From positions 1 through 18,929 of the forward strand of contig JANBPT010000930.1 of the NCBI GenBank assembly GCA_027575765.1: DNA of 18,929 bases, written 5' to 3'. This stretch comes from Tieghemiomyces parasiticus (Eukaryota; Kickxellomycota; Dimargaritomycetes; Dimargaritales; Dimargaritaceae). The translations under genes were made by a program, and so were the position numbers. Shown piece after piece: positions 1 through 8,672 of this stretch (its first letter is position 1; each line of letters begins with the position of its first letter). The notes below the pieces were generated by a model. The model searched no databases and had not been told where the DNA came from. It saw nothing but the letters and a program-made list of their open reading frames with translations.

Positions 1-348
1 AGTCGGCGTGATGAAGCCCGGCCATGTGTTCACCATCGAACCCATGATCAACGAAGGTAAGTGATTAAGGCTATCTGGCCTCCGCCCGGTCATCGCATAC
101 CCAATCTCAGATCTGCGCTTTCTCAGGCCAACTCTGTGAGCCAGTCGCTCACTTTAGCACATTTTCCTTACAATCTATATGTATCCCCTATGCCTACATT
201 TGCAGGTGTCCACCAAGACGAGACCTGGCCTGATAACTGGACGGCCGTTACACGCGATGGCAAGCGTTCTGCTCAATTTGAACACATGCTGCTGGTGACC
301 GAGACAGGCTGCGAGGTGTTGTCACGTCGCCTCGAAACCTCTCCCTAA
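1..348 (+). CDS. MAP1: Methionine aminopeptidase type 1, C-terminal part (5' truncated by window edge, one intron)
   Basis: This is the last 65 codons of a cytosolic type 1 methionine aminopeptidase, the cobalt/manganese/zinc-type enzyme that removes initiator methionine from nascent proteins at the ribosome. The first exon in view is read from base 2 to 56 and joins the exon at 206-348 across a GT-AG intron. The join gives the contiguous family signatures [11 protein letters not shown], then [20 protein letters not shown], then [11 protein letters not shown]. The Glu in TIEP and the Glu in QFEH are the last two of the five conserved metal ligands of the family (established knowledge). The Asp, Asp and His ligands and the N-terminal zinc-finger region of eukaryotic type 1 enzymes lie outside the window. 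The reading frame ends with TAA at 346-348, close after the conserved core, so the C-terminus has only a short tail. Identification is secure. The gene is transcribed away from the peptide cluster's first, minus-strand member. Confidence 0.95.
57..205 (+). other. Spliceosomal intron in the methionine aminopeptidase gene
   Basis: The intron starts with GTAAGT at 57 and ends with TTTGCAG at 205. It is 149 nt long and splits a glycine codon after its first base (G56 joined to GT at 206-207). Reading through it meets TGA at 62-64, so retention would truncate the enzyme. Removing it restores the family sequence [13 protein letters not shown] without a gap, which is the decisive evidence. It is the only intron I can prove in this window. 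Confidence 0.93.
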
Positions 349-478
349 ACCATTTTCTGCTGGCTTCTATTTGGTGAGGCTGCATACTACTTCTAGGCCC
401 ATTGGTGTGTTCATCAAGGCCGGCGGCCGTATTGGCATTGCCATTTAGCTCCTGACTTGGAGGGTACACGTCCAGATG

Positions 479-484
479 AATAAA
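479..484 (+). terminator. Polyadenylation signal AATAAA of the methionine aminopeptidase gene
   Basis: A canonical AATAAA lies 131 nt after the TAA stop, in AT-richer sequence. The peptide gene at 4382-4675 has the same arrangement at almost the same distance (134 nt), which supports its use as a cleavage and polyadenylation signal. Confidence 0.55.
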
Positions 485-2163
485 AACATAATCACTACAC
501 CATGAAAGGTTGTAATTAGTAAGGCTTAAGGTCTCACGATTACCATTGTACATATCATTTACTGGCATCATCATTGGGCAAATCTCCACGCCCCTCGCTT
601 TTTTCCGGCCCGCCTTTGATGAGGTGGGCAGGTGCGTAGCATAGGATGACCACTGCACGAAAATTTTCTTCACCTGCGCAGTTACGACATACCGATGCGG
701 TACTACCCCTACCGAACAACGATGCAACCACTCGCTTCCCTAGGCCGGATGGTCCCGACTACCAGACTAAGTTCCCATACAGCAAGAGCCGAACCTCTAT
801 CCACAGGTCTAGTACTAACTTACACAAAAGGGTCTTTGTACTGAGTTGGGCTGAGCTCTATTTGAAGACAGGCATACCTAGGGAAGGCCAGCGTGGCCAA
901 ACGGTTGCGAGAGAGTAGACTAGAGAAAATAGGTGGCATGGGGGGTACGGAACACCATGAAGGTAATAAAGGTAAACAATGAAAGGCTACTGAAGAGAAA
1001 AGGACAGAGAGAGAGTTAGGTCGCGTTCGTCCCTGGCCCTCCTTCTAAACCCCCTCCTGGGGTGGTTGTCTATCTTCGATTGCGTAAGCTTGGAGATGGG
1101 TGAATCACAGTGGTTGGGGACAAGGGGGTGGTATTAAGGAGCTCGGCCCTTGTGAGTCATTTCCCGGTCCCCTCCACCACAATAAACTGCCCAGGTGTTA
1201 GCTTTATTGAATGATGACGAAGCTAGATTAGCGAGAAGCGTAGGGTGTCGCTTGACATCAAGTTCCGGTGTACTAGTTGCCAACACTCCAGTATCCTAGA
1301 CAGGGGTCTGCTTGTAGCTTGATGGGTTGTAAGATATGCTAGTAAAAAAGTCAAGTGCGTTTGACAGTTAGATGAGAGTCATAGTTGGGGAGGTGGTAAT
1401 TCATAGTGGTGTGATTCATAGACAACGCAGTGAAATGGCAAGGGAGCAATAGTTGATGTGGTGTAAAGAGAGTTGTGAGGAACCGAAATGGTCTGAGTGT
1501 ACCTAGTTAACCGGCCAGCGGAGTCGGGAAAAAGGTAGCAGATACAACCACAACACTTAGATGTAATTTTTGGTTGTTTTTTGGTGTACATAAAACTCCA
1601 TTATGCAGGTTAGAGGTTGTTTCTCATGTGGCCCCTGTGACCCATTGAACCTGGAAAGCATATGAGCTGGCGGCCGGTGGATGGGCTGACTATTGATGCC
1701 TCTGCCTAATCCTGCAATTGAGAAATTAGCCAGCAGCACTATGCTCCATGTGGCTACCTATCGTTTCCTATACCCATCCATGCTTAACTTTGCTAGAGGG
1801 GCTTGGCTGGACACAGCCATAGCTTACCTTGGCAATGGACTGCTGTATGGTTGATGGCCTCAGCCTGTATAGTCTAATGTGTACCAGCCATCCTCAGTCT
1901 GGTTCCTTAGTTTCCATTGACAATCGAGTGAACTTTACCTGGTACAGCTGCCCCCCCCCTAGGGGATACTCTACATTGGGATTCCAGTTAGTATATATCA
2001 AATACACTTATTGCCGGTTGTCTTGGGCATGGGGTCAGAGTTCACAAAAAGGCATAATCTGACACAACATCCGGCCATGCAAAGGAGTGCCAGTAGGGCA
2101 GCTAGTTGAAAGCCCAACCAGGCAGCAATAGGGAGAATGGCCAAACACACGCTGACCAGAGTC
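485..2163. other. Intergenic region, nothing recognisable
   Basis: About 1.7 kb lies between the 3' end of the aminopeptidase gene and the 3' end of the first peptide gene, so the two genes converge here. The longest open frames are 159 aa on the minus strand at 248-727, which runs antisense into the aminopeptidase exon, and 90 aa on the plus strand at 646-918. Neither has coding-like third-position bias or a recognisable motif. I saw no tRNA, long repeat or transposon signature. Confidence 0.6.
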
Positions 2164-2469
2164 CTACTTATTCTTGCTCTCACAGTCCTGGATGGCCTTG
2201 ACCACCTCAGCCGCCTGTTCCTTGACAGCCTGGTCCTTGTACCCGGCCATTTCAGAGCACTTCTCCTTGATGACATTGAAAGCTGCACCGGCTACAACGG
2301 CCTTGGTAACCTTCCCAGCCAGCTCGACAGCCTTCTGGGGCAATGTGCGGCGGACTAAGGAAACTGGATGGGCACTCAGCTGGGAGGCAGGCAAGGTAGA
2401 GGCGGTAACCATGATGGCAGCAGAGGCCATCATGGCAAGGAGGATGGTGGCAGAGCGAGTGAAGTACAT
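2164..2469 (-). CDS. Small secreted two-cysteine pre-pro-peptide, paralog 1
   Basis: This is a 101-residue secreted protein of unknown function in a single exon. I chose the ATG at 2469 because it has A at -3 (CACC context) and because its first residues, MYFTRS, match the starts of the two neighbouring paralogs (MHVTRT, MHFMRT); the in-frame TTG 8 codons earlier is not needed. Residues 1 to about 24 form a signal peptide with a long hydrophobic Ile/Leu/Ala/Met core. Residues 25-39 form a short spacer, and Arg40-Arg41 (context SLVRR) is a Kex2-type dibasic site. The predicted mature peptide is residues 42-101, 60 aa, rich in Ala, Lys, Glu and Val and probably helical. Cys71 and Cys96 are its only cysteines. 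The mature part is 30/60 identical to paralog 2 and 20/60 to paralog 3, counted by eye without gaps. Codon use is strongly biased, with every lysine encoded by AAG, as expected of an expressed gene. Secretion and processing are inferred from sequence, and I do not recognise the family. Confidence 0.9.
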   Translation of the reverse strand: MYFTRSATILLAMMASAAIMVTASTLPASQLSAHPVSLVRRTLPQKAVELAGKVTKAVVAGAAFNVIKEKCSEMAGYKDQAVKEQAAEVVKAIQDCESKNK

Positions 2470-2584
2470 GGTGAGTGGCAGGGTGGTGAGCAATAGGTGG
2501 GTGGTGGAGGTAAGAGTGCAGAAGTGAGGGGGTGGGTTATATGGGTGAGTGGTATAGTTGAAGTGAGTTAGGCTACGGTGGCCA

Positions 2585-2592
2585 TATTTATA
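2585..2592 (-). promoter_or_regulatory. TATA box of secreted peptide gene 1
   Basis: On the minus strand the sequence reads TATAAATA at the downstream edge of an uninterrupted A/T run at 2584-2605. It lies about 123 nt upstream of the ATG, close to the 116 nt seen for the paralog at 4382. The TA-dinucleotide run next to it may vary in length between strains. Confidence 0.6.
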
Positions 2593-2605
2593 TATATATA
2601 TATAT

Positions 2606-4265
2606 CTACTGGGTAGGGCTATCTGGCACAGCTCCTTATCCCACTCACACCAGCATTAGGTCTCTATAATGTCGAATTACCAGGGGCCATTTCACAAGGG
2701 GTTGGCTACTGAGTCTCAGCTCTGATGATGAGGCAAGGCTATTTCTGATTTCCATAGGCCAGCGCCATAGTTGCCATGCCCGCTTGATGTTGGCCCCATA
2801 GTGAAGCCTACATTTCGGTCACCTGGGGTGGACCAAGTGCAGTGTGCGAATAGAGGTGTTCCAAGGAAACATCTACAATCAGTGTTGGGAACAGCCAGGC
2901 CAAACAGAGTGAACCTCAATAAAGCCACACCTGGTTTTCCTGGATACGTCAATCTAATGGCCGCCCAGACTTTTTGATCAACCACTTCCCTTTGAGAACA
3001 GCTGCGAAATCCAAGTCGAATGGCGCACTGCTGTCTACGGGTGGACAGCTATGGGCTGTGGAATTGCGACCATAGACTGCTACTTGCTCATTGCCTAATA
3101 AGGATACCGTTACCAAGCCACTCCCAACTGATGTGAGTCTGCAACCCTTTGCCGGCCTCTCTATACGGTGCTGGCAATGTGAGGGGGCGCTTTAATGCCC
3201 TGTCTACTTCCACCTCTGCACTTTGAGACCTCCTGCTAGGTCACCATCTGCATTTGATTACTTAGGGAAATTAGTATACTTGTCCCCACCCCCACAAGTA
3301 CCAGTCGGCCTTTCGAGCCAAAGGTTTTGAGTAGGGTCTCTGCAGAGCTAAGCAAGGCTGTCTGAATGGCCCACGCCACCTAGCCATCCCAGACACGGGC
3401 ACCAGCAAGTCCCTGCCTCACACGTGGTTCACCACAATTGATAGGTGAAGAATCCGGTTTAAATAGCTCCGCCAACCTGGGAATTGAATAGCCCAGGTGA
3501 CATTACATTCATGGGTGTATTCGCAACCAACTTAAAACGACAGAATCAGGAGGGAGGAGGCACAGGGTGGCCACTTGGGCGTGAATGCCCGCCCCGCAAT
3601 ATTGAGCAGTACCAATGCTTTCCATGTCGGAAGCGTCAGCCGAGCCAACACCGGCACCCCAGTCAAGGTGTTCCTGACCGTAAGATTGCGCACAGGACTA
3701 CACTGCGTATCATCTATCGGAGGCATTGGCTCTATTGTCAACCACCCCTTCCCTGGCGTATACAATCTAATCACCAATATAATGCACAATTAGCCCGTGG
3801 CACGTTGTTTCACGCACAATCAACCCAGTCAGGGCCTTACCGGGTAGAAGCTGTACGGCTGAAGCGGTTTATGGTCAAGGCTATGCCGGCGCAACACCGC
3901 CTTGGCTCTTCTGGATGCGTTCAGTTACTACTCTTTGTTGCGTCGCACCTGTTCACTTTGTGTTGACATTCGCTAGATTCTGCGCATTCTTGCATTGCTA
4001 AATGTGGACTAGGATGAACGGCCACCCCCTTGGTGGCCTGGAACTTCGATATGCCGCCAATTCGGACCCAGTATGCTTGGGGCCAAGGTGAAGCCGAACG
4101 TGTTCTGGGACCACACGTTCGTTCAGCGTTGTCCAAGTGACCACGAGCCCGCCACTAGTGTAGTCGATCCAACCAGGGAGTACTAGTGAGCAGTGGGCGG
4201 CTTCGCCTGGAGCCCACCTAGCACCTGATATTCCGTAAGCAACGCTACCCTATTCCTGCTCCGTG
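2606..4265. other. Intergenic region between divergently transcribed peptide genes 1 and 2
   Basis: These 1.66 kb should carry the upstream regions of both divergent genes. I found no gene I can support. An exon-like stretch near 3575-3670 is followed by a donor-like GTAAGA at 3671, but it has no recognised homology and no convincing partner exon. A perfect 9-bp inverted repeat, CGAACGTGT at 4095-4103 and ACACGTTCG at 4113-4121, lies about 145 nt before the TATA box of gene 2. Confidence 0.5.
4095..4121. repeat. Perfect 9-bp inverted repeat upstream of peptide gene 2
   Basis: CGAACGTGT (4095-4103) and ACACGTTCG (4113-4121) are exact reverse complements separated by 9 nt. The right arm contains ACGTTCG, which runs on into the 9-mer ACGTTCGTT (4115-4123). 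That 9-mer also occurs upstream of peptide gene 3. The repeat could be a two-fold symmetric site for a dimeric transcription factor, or chance. Confidence 0.4.
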
Positions 4266-4275
4266 TATAAAAGGG
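4266..4275 (+). promoter_or_regulatory. TATA box of secreted peptide gene 2
   Basis: TATAAAAGGG is a textbook TATA element, 116 nt upstream of the ATG at 4382. The same ten bases occur upstream of paralog 3 at 6510-6519, pointing to a shared core-promoter type and probably strong, regulated transcription. Confidence 0.75.
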
Positions 4276-4381
4276 ACCGGCAGTACCAGATTGGACATGC
4301 TCATCATCCACTCCCGCCTTCGCACCCCGTCTCATAACTTTGTACCGTCGCTCCCCTACTCCCACACACGCCTCCAGCACC

Positions 4382-4675
4382 ATGCACGTCACCCGCACCG
4401 TCGCCCTCCTCTCCCTGGCCGTCATTGCCACCACCGGCCATACCGCCGCCGCCCGGGACCAACAGGCCCACCGCCCCATCCTAGTCCGCCGCGGCATACC
4501 CCAGAACATTATTAAGATCGCAACCGAGATTGCCACCGTGGTAGCCGCCGGTACGGCCTTCAACATTTCCTACGAGAAGTGCAAGGAAATCACGGGCTAC
4601 AAGGAGCAGGCGACGAGGGAAAAGGCCCAGGAGGTGGTCAAGGCCATTCAAGCGTGCGAGGCCAACAAGAAGTAA
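4382..4675 (+). CDS. Small secreted two-cysteine pre-pro-peptide, paralog 2
   Basis: This is a 97-residue secreted protein of unknown function in a single exon. The ATG at 4382 has A at -3 and aligns with the starts of both paralogs; an in-frame TTG at 4340 is discounted. Residues 1 to about 24 are a signal peptide (hydrophobic core followed by TAAA). Residues 25-35 are a short spacer, and Arg36-Arg37 (context ILVRR) is a Kex2-type site. The mature peptide, residues 38-97, is 60 aa with only two cysteines, Cys67 and Cys92, in exactly the columns used by the paralogs. An Asn-Ile-Ser glycosylation sequon lies at mature positions 24-26 and is absent from the other two copies. The central and C-terminal part (EKC, GYK, EVVKAIQ, CE) is the part most like paralog 1. 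The gene is transcribed in the same direction as paralog 3 and divergently from paralog 1. The function is unknown; the pre-pro architecture is read directly from the sequence. Confidence 0.92.
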   Translation: MHVTRTVALLSLAVIATTGHTAAARDQQAHRPILVRRGIPQNIIKIATEIATVVAAGTAFNISYEKCKEITGYKEQATREKAQEVVKAIQACEANKK

Positions 4676-4808
4676 GCGGACCTGGACTGGCCTGCTGAAC
4701 CCTGCAGTCCGACCTGTGCTACGTCACTGGACACTCGTCTTAACGTGCCACCCCCCCCAGTTTTCTTTTTTACGGTGGCCTTCACGTATGACACTAAACA
4801 AGCTGCGC

Positions 4809-4814
4809 AATAAA
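4809..4814 (+). terminator. Polyadenylation signal AATAAA of secreted peptide gene 2
   Basis: A canonical AATAAA lies 134 nt after the TAA stop of gene 2, nearly the same distance as in the aminopeptidase gene (131 nt). It follows a C-homopolymer and T-rich stretch at about 4750-4770. Confidence 0.55.
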
Positions 4815-5245
4815 ACGGACTACCGTCTGCAGGTCGAATTAAAAGACGCCTCTCGTTGAAGGCTGGACAGTGTGTGGGCATTTGTGAGGGTCCTATTGGT
4901 ACCGTACTTTGTCCTTGACGCGAGTACCGACAGCATGCATACCTATGGCAGCGCGTGGTTGAGGTTAGAGAAGGGCTTTATTGGGGTATTCCGCAGTACT
5001 AGGGAATGCCTGCCTGGCCATGCCATCGAACATGCCCCTTCGTCGGTTAGGTCGCCTCGGGGGAGCGGGAAACCGAGTCAGCGAGTACCCTATCTGCATC
5101 ACGTCCTATTGATATGCCTCAACTAGTTCGCCGCATGCTGCCAGAGCTATACTGAAAAGGACCCGTAGACCGCCGTGTATCCAGGAGTGCTTACCATAGC
5201 CACCGACAATCCGCAACCAAAACCTACCGGCCATTTGGATCGAAC

Positions 5246-5357
5246 CATGAGGCCGGGGGAGGGGCCACGACAGAAGCGTCCGCCCCCCCCCGTGGCAATG
5301 CTCACCGCTGAGGCGCGGCCGATCGGCCACACGGCTTTAGACATGCCCGGCCTCATG
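5246..5357. repeat. 12-bp perfect inverted repeat enclosing a 12-bp palindrome
   Basis: CATGAGGCCGGG (5246-5257) and CCCGGCCTCATG (5346-5357) are exact reverse complements 88 nt apart. Between them lie the palindrome GGCCGATCGGCC (5317-5328) and a smaller pair GCCACG / CGTGGC (5264-5269 / 5291-5296). No ORF or target-site duplication shows that this is a transposable element. Confidence 0.45.
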
Positions 5358-6402
5358 AACGCCAGATGGAGCTTCAGGGCCCTGAAAAACGTGCCTGCGT
5401 CTAGCAGTGATAAGGGTGGTGCAGGCTTGGTCCAAAGGCCAGATACTTTCTGACGGGCCCACTTTACGGTAGATGTGAAGAGGTTGCCCTCGGATGCCTT
5501 TGACTTTTGTTGGCCGGTATATGAAGTAGGTCAACTCGGCTCCCTCGCTGCCCACGGTTCAACTTGCTCGGAGTATACATGTTTACGTTCCTGCACAACG
5601 TCCGCCACAAGACCTTTCTCCATCCTCTCATACTTGCCGACACTCCCCCCTCTTGGTCACATCGCCGCACCGGGAGTTGGGACGTACGGAACCATATCAG
5701 CGGGGTCGCTTACAGCCCATTCCCCTCCTGCAATGACCACTGTGGTACCTTGATATGGCCTCCAATTTGACCAAGCATGAAAGCGACATCCCCCAAGCGA
5801 CCCTCGGAGTCTCCTGCCGCTACCCATTGCCTCGCTACCATCGTTGATTCGCCATTAAGGTGAATGCCTTGGCTAGTCGGCTTAGCCTACTGTACAATGG
5901 TGAACGGTGAGCTAACCCAATGGGGCTTACGCTGGGCCACTGTGCTCTTTTGTTGATGGAACCTCTATATTCACGACTGCACCCAGCTACCACGGCCAAG
6001 TGTCGAAGCTGTAAGGGTTCCTTCATGGCTCCAACGGGTTTACGGTTTTACACCAGAGTCCCGCCGACAACGAATGGTTTATGATCCTTAAACGGATAGA
6101 GAAAGTGTTTGACTGGGTGGTTCCCTATTCGAGTCCAACTTAATAAAGAGGATAATTTTCAATTCCAACTCTTTTTAGTGAGAATAAGCCATTGTATCAG
6201 AAGTCGCCGGATTAAAGCCCCCCCCCCTTCCCCTCTGACCCCTACATTCACTTTGTACTCCGAGCGCCTTGGACCTTGACCCGCCAGGTGAGTACGGCGC
6301 TGCTCGTCACCGCCGCGGAACCCCTATGCTGTCGAATCGGGATACCGTACGGGGTCACTGTCGGTACCGAATCTCCGGCTACACGCTGAAAGGCCAGCAG
6401 TT

Positions 6403-6412
6403 CGAACGTTCG
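6403..6412. promoter_or_regulatory. Palindrome CGAACGTTCG upstream of peptide gene 3
   Basis: This 10-bp perfect palindrome lies about 100 nt before the gene 3 TATA box. It overlaps the 9-mer ACGTTCGTT (6406-6414), which is also found at 4115-4123 upstream of gene 2. The same core, CGAAC/GTTCG, is therefore arranged symmetrically upstream of both plus-strand paralogs. A regulatory role is inference only. Confidence 0.35.
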
Positions 6413-6509
6413 TTGGTCCTGACCTGGTTGGACCCAAACCGGCCAAGGCCATCAAAAAATAGGGATGCTGGGATGCGGTGGCTACCAAGGCTATGCCGGA
6501 GAGGGTGGC

Positions 6510-6519
6510 TATAAAAGGG
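6510..6519 (+). promoter_or_regulatory. TATA box of secreted peptide gene 3
   Basis: TATAAAAGGG, identical over ten bases to the element of gene 2, lies 137 nt upstream of the ATG at 6647. The intervening leader is C-rich and pyrimidine-biased, as is common in fungal 5' untranslated regions. Confidence 0.75.
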
Positions 6520-6646
6520 GCCAAGGCGAGTCTACTCCCCATCACTTCATTAGCCCCTCCCCTCCCCCACGCAGAGTCCTTAACACCCACCCCCACAACC
6601 ACCCTTCCAAGCGGTCATTCGCCCCCAGCCCCTCCCGCCACCTACC

Positions 6647-6973
6647 ATGCATTTCATGCGCACCACCTCCCTTCTCACCCTCGCCGTTGCGGCCGCCGCC
6701 TTGACCACTGGCGTTCAGGCCGCCCCCTCCGCCGGTTCGCCTGCCCTGACGGCGATCAACGAGACTCCCGCCCTGGCCCGCCGCAGTCTGCCGGCCAACG
6801 CCAAGAAGGTCGCCGCGGAGATTACCAAGTTGGTTGCCACGGGCGCCGCCGTCGATACCCTCACCACCAAGTGTCGCGAGGCGCTTGGGTGGGACAAGCG
6901 GGAAGCCGAGGCCCTGGGCCAGGAAGTGGCCAAGGCGCTCGACGAGTGCGAGAAGGCCAAGGGCAAGAAATAA
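6647..6973 (+). CDS. Small secreted two-cysteine pre-pro-peptide, paralog 3 (most divergent)
   Basis: This is a 108-residue secreted protein of unknown function in a single exon. The ATG at 6647 has A at -3 and aligns with its paralogs (MHFMRT); a second ATG three codons later would also keep the signal peptide. Residues 1 to about 25 are a signal peptide with an Ala/Leu-rich core ending in VQA. Residues 26-44 form the longest spacer of the three, with an Asn-Glu-Thr sequon at 38-40. Arg45-Arg46 (context ALARR) is the dibasic site. The mature peptide is residues 47-108, 62 aa, with Cys76 and Cys101 in the same relative positions as in the other copies, and a Lys-rich tail two residues longer. 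It is 22/60 identical to paralog 2 and 20/60 to paralog 1 by eye. Codons are strongly G/C-ending, so the gene is under coding constraint despite its divergence. The tail of conserved residues (EV, KA, CE) suggests one fold for all three. Confidence 0.92.
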   Translation: MHFMRTTSLLTLAVAAAALTTGVQAAPSAGSPALTAINETPALARRSLPANAKKVAAEITKLVATGAAVDTLTTKCREALGWDKREAEALGQEVAKALDECEKAKGKK

Positions 6974-8633
6974 GATGCTTTTGAGCTACAAGGCTTTTCC
7001 TAACCCTTGAGCTAAGTTTGATAAAATGTCTACTGTTCTATTATACCTCAAAACACGTACAATGTACATACATTGTTGAGATGCAAGGCGATCAGGTAAA
7101 CACGATTTTTGAGGACAACTACAATGCCGGGTACGAGTGGTCTATTTGGGGACCTTTTTCATATTTATTGACCGCGTACGGCCGTCTGGGGAGATATTTT
7201 GGTCAACCCGCCTCTAGCCAGTAGGTCTAAACGCCCAAGGATGCATCGAGGCACAGCTGTAACATAGTACGTTCTTTCATATCCAAGCCCTTAGTACTTT
7301 CCCTCTCTAATCGCTTTTATTTATATACTGACTCTAGTTAACTTCTTATAAACTGTAACTATAATAATATGAGCATGTAGTTAGACAGGCGTACAAAAAT
7401 TAGCTCACCCTGGGAGCAGATTCGGGCGACTGTTAAATTACTATTACACAAAACATCAGGGCTCCCATGGAAAAGATGGATGGGCGTCTTGAACCTCCCA
7501 ATACCAATGGCACATGAATAATGCAGTTTGTGGCAATCCAAACAGCGGGAACGGTCGAACAGGGCTAGCAAAATGGCTACAAACTGTTGAAAATCTAACT
7601 AGGACGTTCCCAGTACCATTATTAGTACAGCGAGAATTCCTACCATACCATTATTGTTTAAGCATTTATTATTATAATTATTCCTCTGTTGCCTTCTACC
7701 CGCTTCCACTTCCTTCCAGAGCCGCCCATTACGGTATAACCTTTCATATATAAAGGCCCATGTCACTCACCCTATCGAAGAGCTTATGAGTCAATAACAT
7801 CATCTTATATATATTTATATCTACTACCAATTATCTACCATGTGGTGGGCCTAAACTTACTAAACAAGCTTAAAGCTTCGAACGGGGGTTGGGGATTGTT
7901 AAGTAGGAGATATCTGTCGTTTATTGAGCGGCGAACGTTAGGTCTTTTATACTTGAGTGATGGCCAGCATCAATCAAGTAACTAGCCAGCCTTGACTAGG
8001 GGAATCCAGGACGACAGGCCGTGGCGGGACCGGGCGCCGGCATGAATAGAAGGGCGGCTAGGTAGCCGCCAAAGCAAGGGTAGAGAAGGGGAGGGTCCTA
8101 GAAGGATAAGAGGCGGCGGCGCCTGGGATGGAGGCAATGTTCAAAGATCAGGAAGATTGAGCGCCTACCGAAAAGGATGTATGGAGAGTAGGTAAAAAGG
8201 GGGGATAAAGGATATGGATATAAGCGTGAAGCCTGGATAATGCAGACCACCAAATAGGTAGGCCAGCATTGATCGGGATCAAGCTGTGGCATGGGGTACG
8301 CGGAGGCGTGGATGCGGCATCAACCAATAATCCAATGGAATTAACATTGGGAAGGCATTTCAATCTACCACGTACTGTGGTAACGAGGATTAGGGGCAAC
8401 GTTTTATTGTGGTCGCGGGTGGCCCAAGGTGAGTAAACAAGTAGGCGTTGAAGTTTAATAGGTGGTTACTATCATTAATTGAATAGACTGGGGCCGGCAC
8501 TTATATATGTTAGAGTACCATTAGAAGTTCGACTAGTGCAAGGTTAGATAAGGCAGTACCGGAGGCACCCGCTGAAAGAGCAGAAAAACTTTGGATCAGT
8601 AAATGGAAAAATTAAAAAGCACTTAATCAGGAA

Positions 8634-8672
8634 GGGCTAATTCCCGATTAGAACGAGTGCAGGAATTAGCCC
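8634..8672. repeat. 11-bp perfect inverted repeat (hairpin)
   Basis: GGGCTAATTCC (8634-8644) and GGAATTAGCCC (8662-8672) are exact reverse complements with a 17-nt loop. An overlapping alternative stem, CTAAT / ATTAG at 8637-8641 / 8647-8651, could compete with it. A smaller stem-loop, GGTTAT / ATAACC, follows at 8709-8714 / 8724-8729. No gene flanks it closely, so it could be an unannotated RNA element or chance. Confidence 0.4.

Larger units (their letters stand above)
4815..6509. other. Intergenic region between peptide genes 2 and 3, with nested inverted repeats
   Basis: These 1.7 kb hold no gene I can support. All open frames are under about 95 codons and lack coding bias or recognisable motifs. 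Notable elements are a 12-bp inverted repeat with arms at 5246-5257 and 5346-5357, a 12-bp palindrome inside it at 5317-5328, and three palindromes upstream of gene 3: CCGTACGG at 6347-6354, TCGGTACCGA at 6361-6370 and CGAACGTTCG at 6403-6412. I saw no decayed fourth copy of the peptide gene, but a heavily eroded one would escape reading by eye. Confidence 0.5.

Noticed and set aside
248..727. 159-codon open frame on the minus strand
   Set aside because: It runs antisense through the aminopeptidase exon and intergenic DNA, shows no coding bias or motif, and is explained by the opposite-strand gene and chance.
646..918. 90-codon plus-strand frame with an ATG after the aminopeptidase gene
   Set aside because: Third positions look random and no domain or secretion signal is visible.
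3575..3793. Exon-like stretch ending at a donor-like GTAAGA (3671), in another frame
   Set aside because: The peptide around RANTGTPVKVFLT looks protein-like, but there is no ATG, no clear acceptor with a continuing frame, and no recognised family.
3484..3966. 160-codon plus-strand frame
   Set aside because: It opens with TTG, has no ATG in a sensible place, and its composition is that of translated intergenic DNA.
5221..5260. GGATCGAACC, resembling the T-loop of a minus-strand tRNA
   Set aside because: The flanking bases do not pair into a T stem, and no D, anticodon or acceptor arm can be built.
6465..6540. Gly/Tyr-rich reading (GGYQGYAGEGGY) just before peptide gene 3
   Set aside because: It spans the TATA box of gene 3 and shares only the 14-mer CAAGGCTATGCCGG with 3877-3890; no ORF with an ATG supports it.
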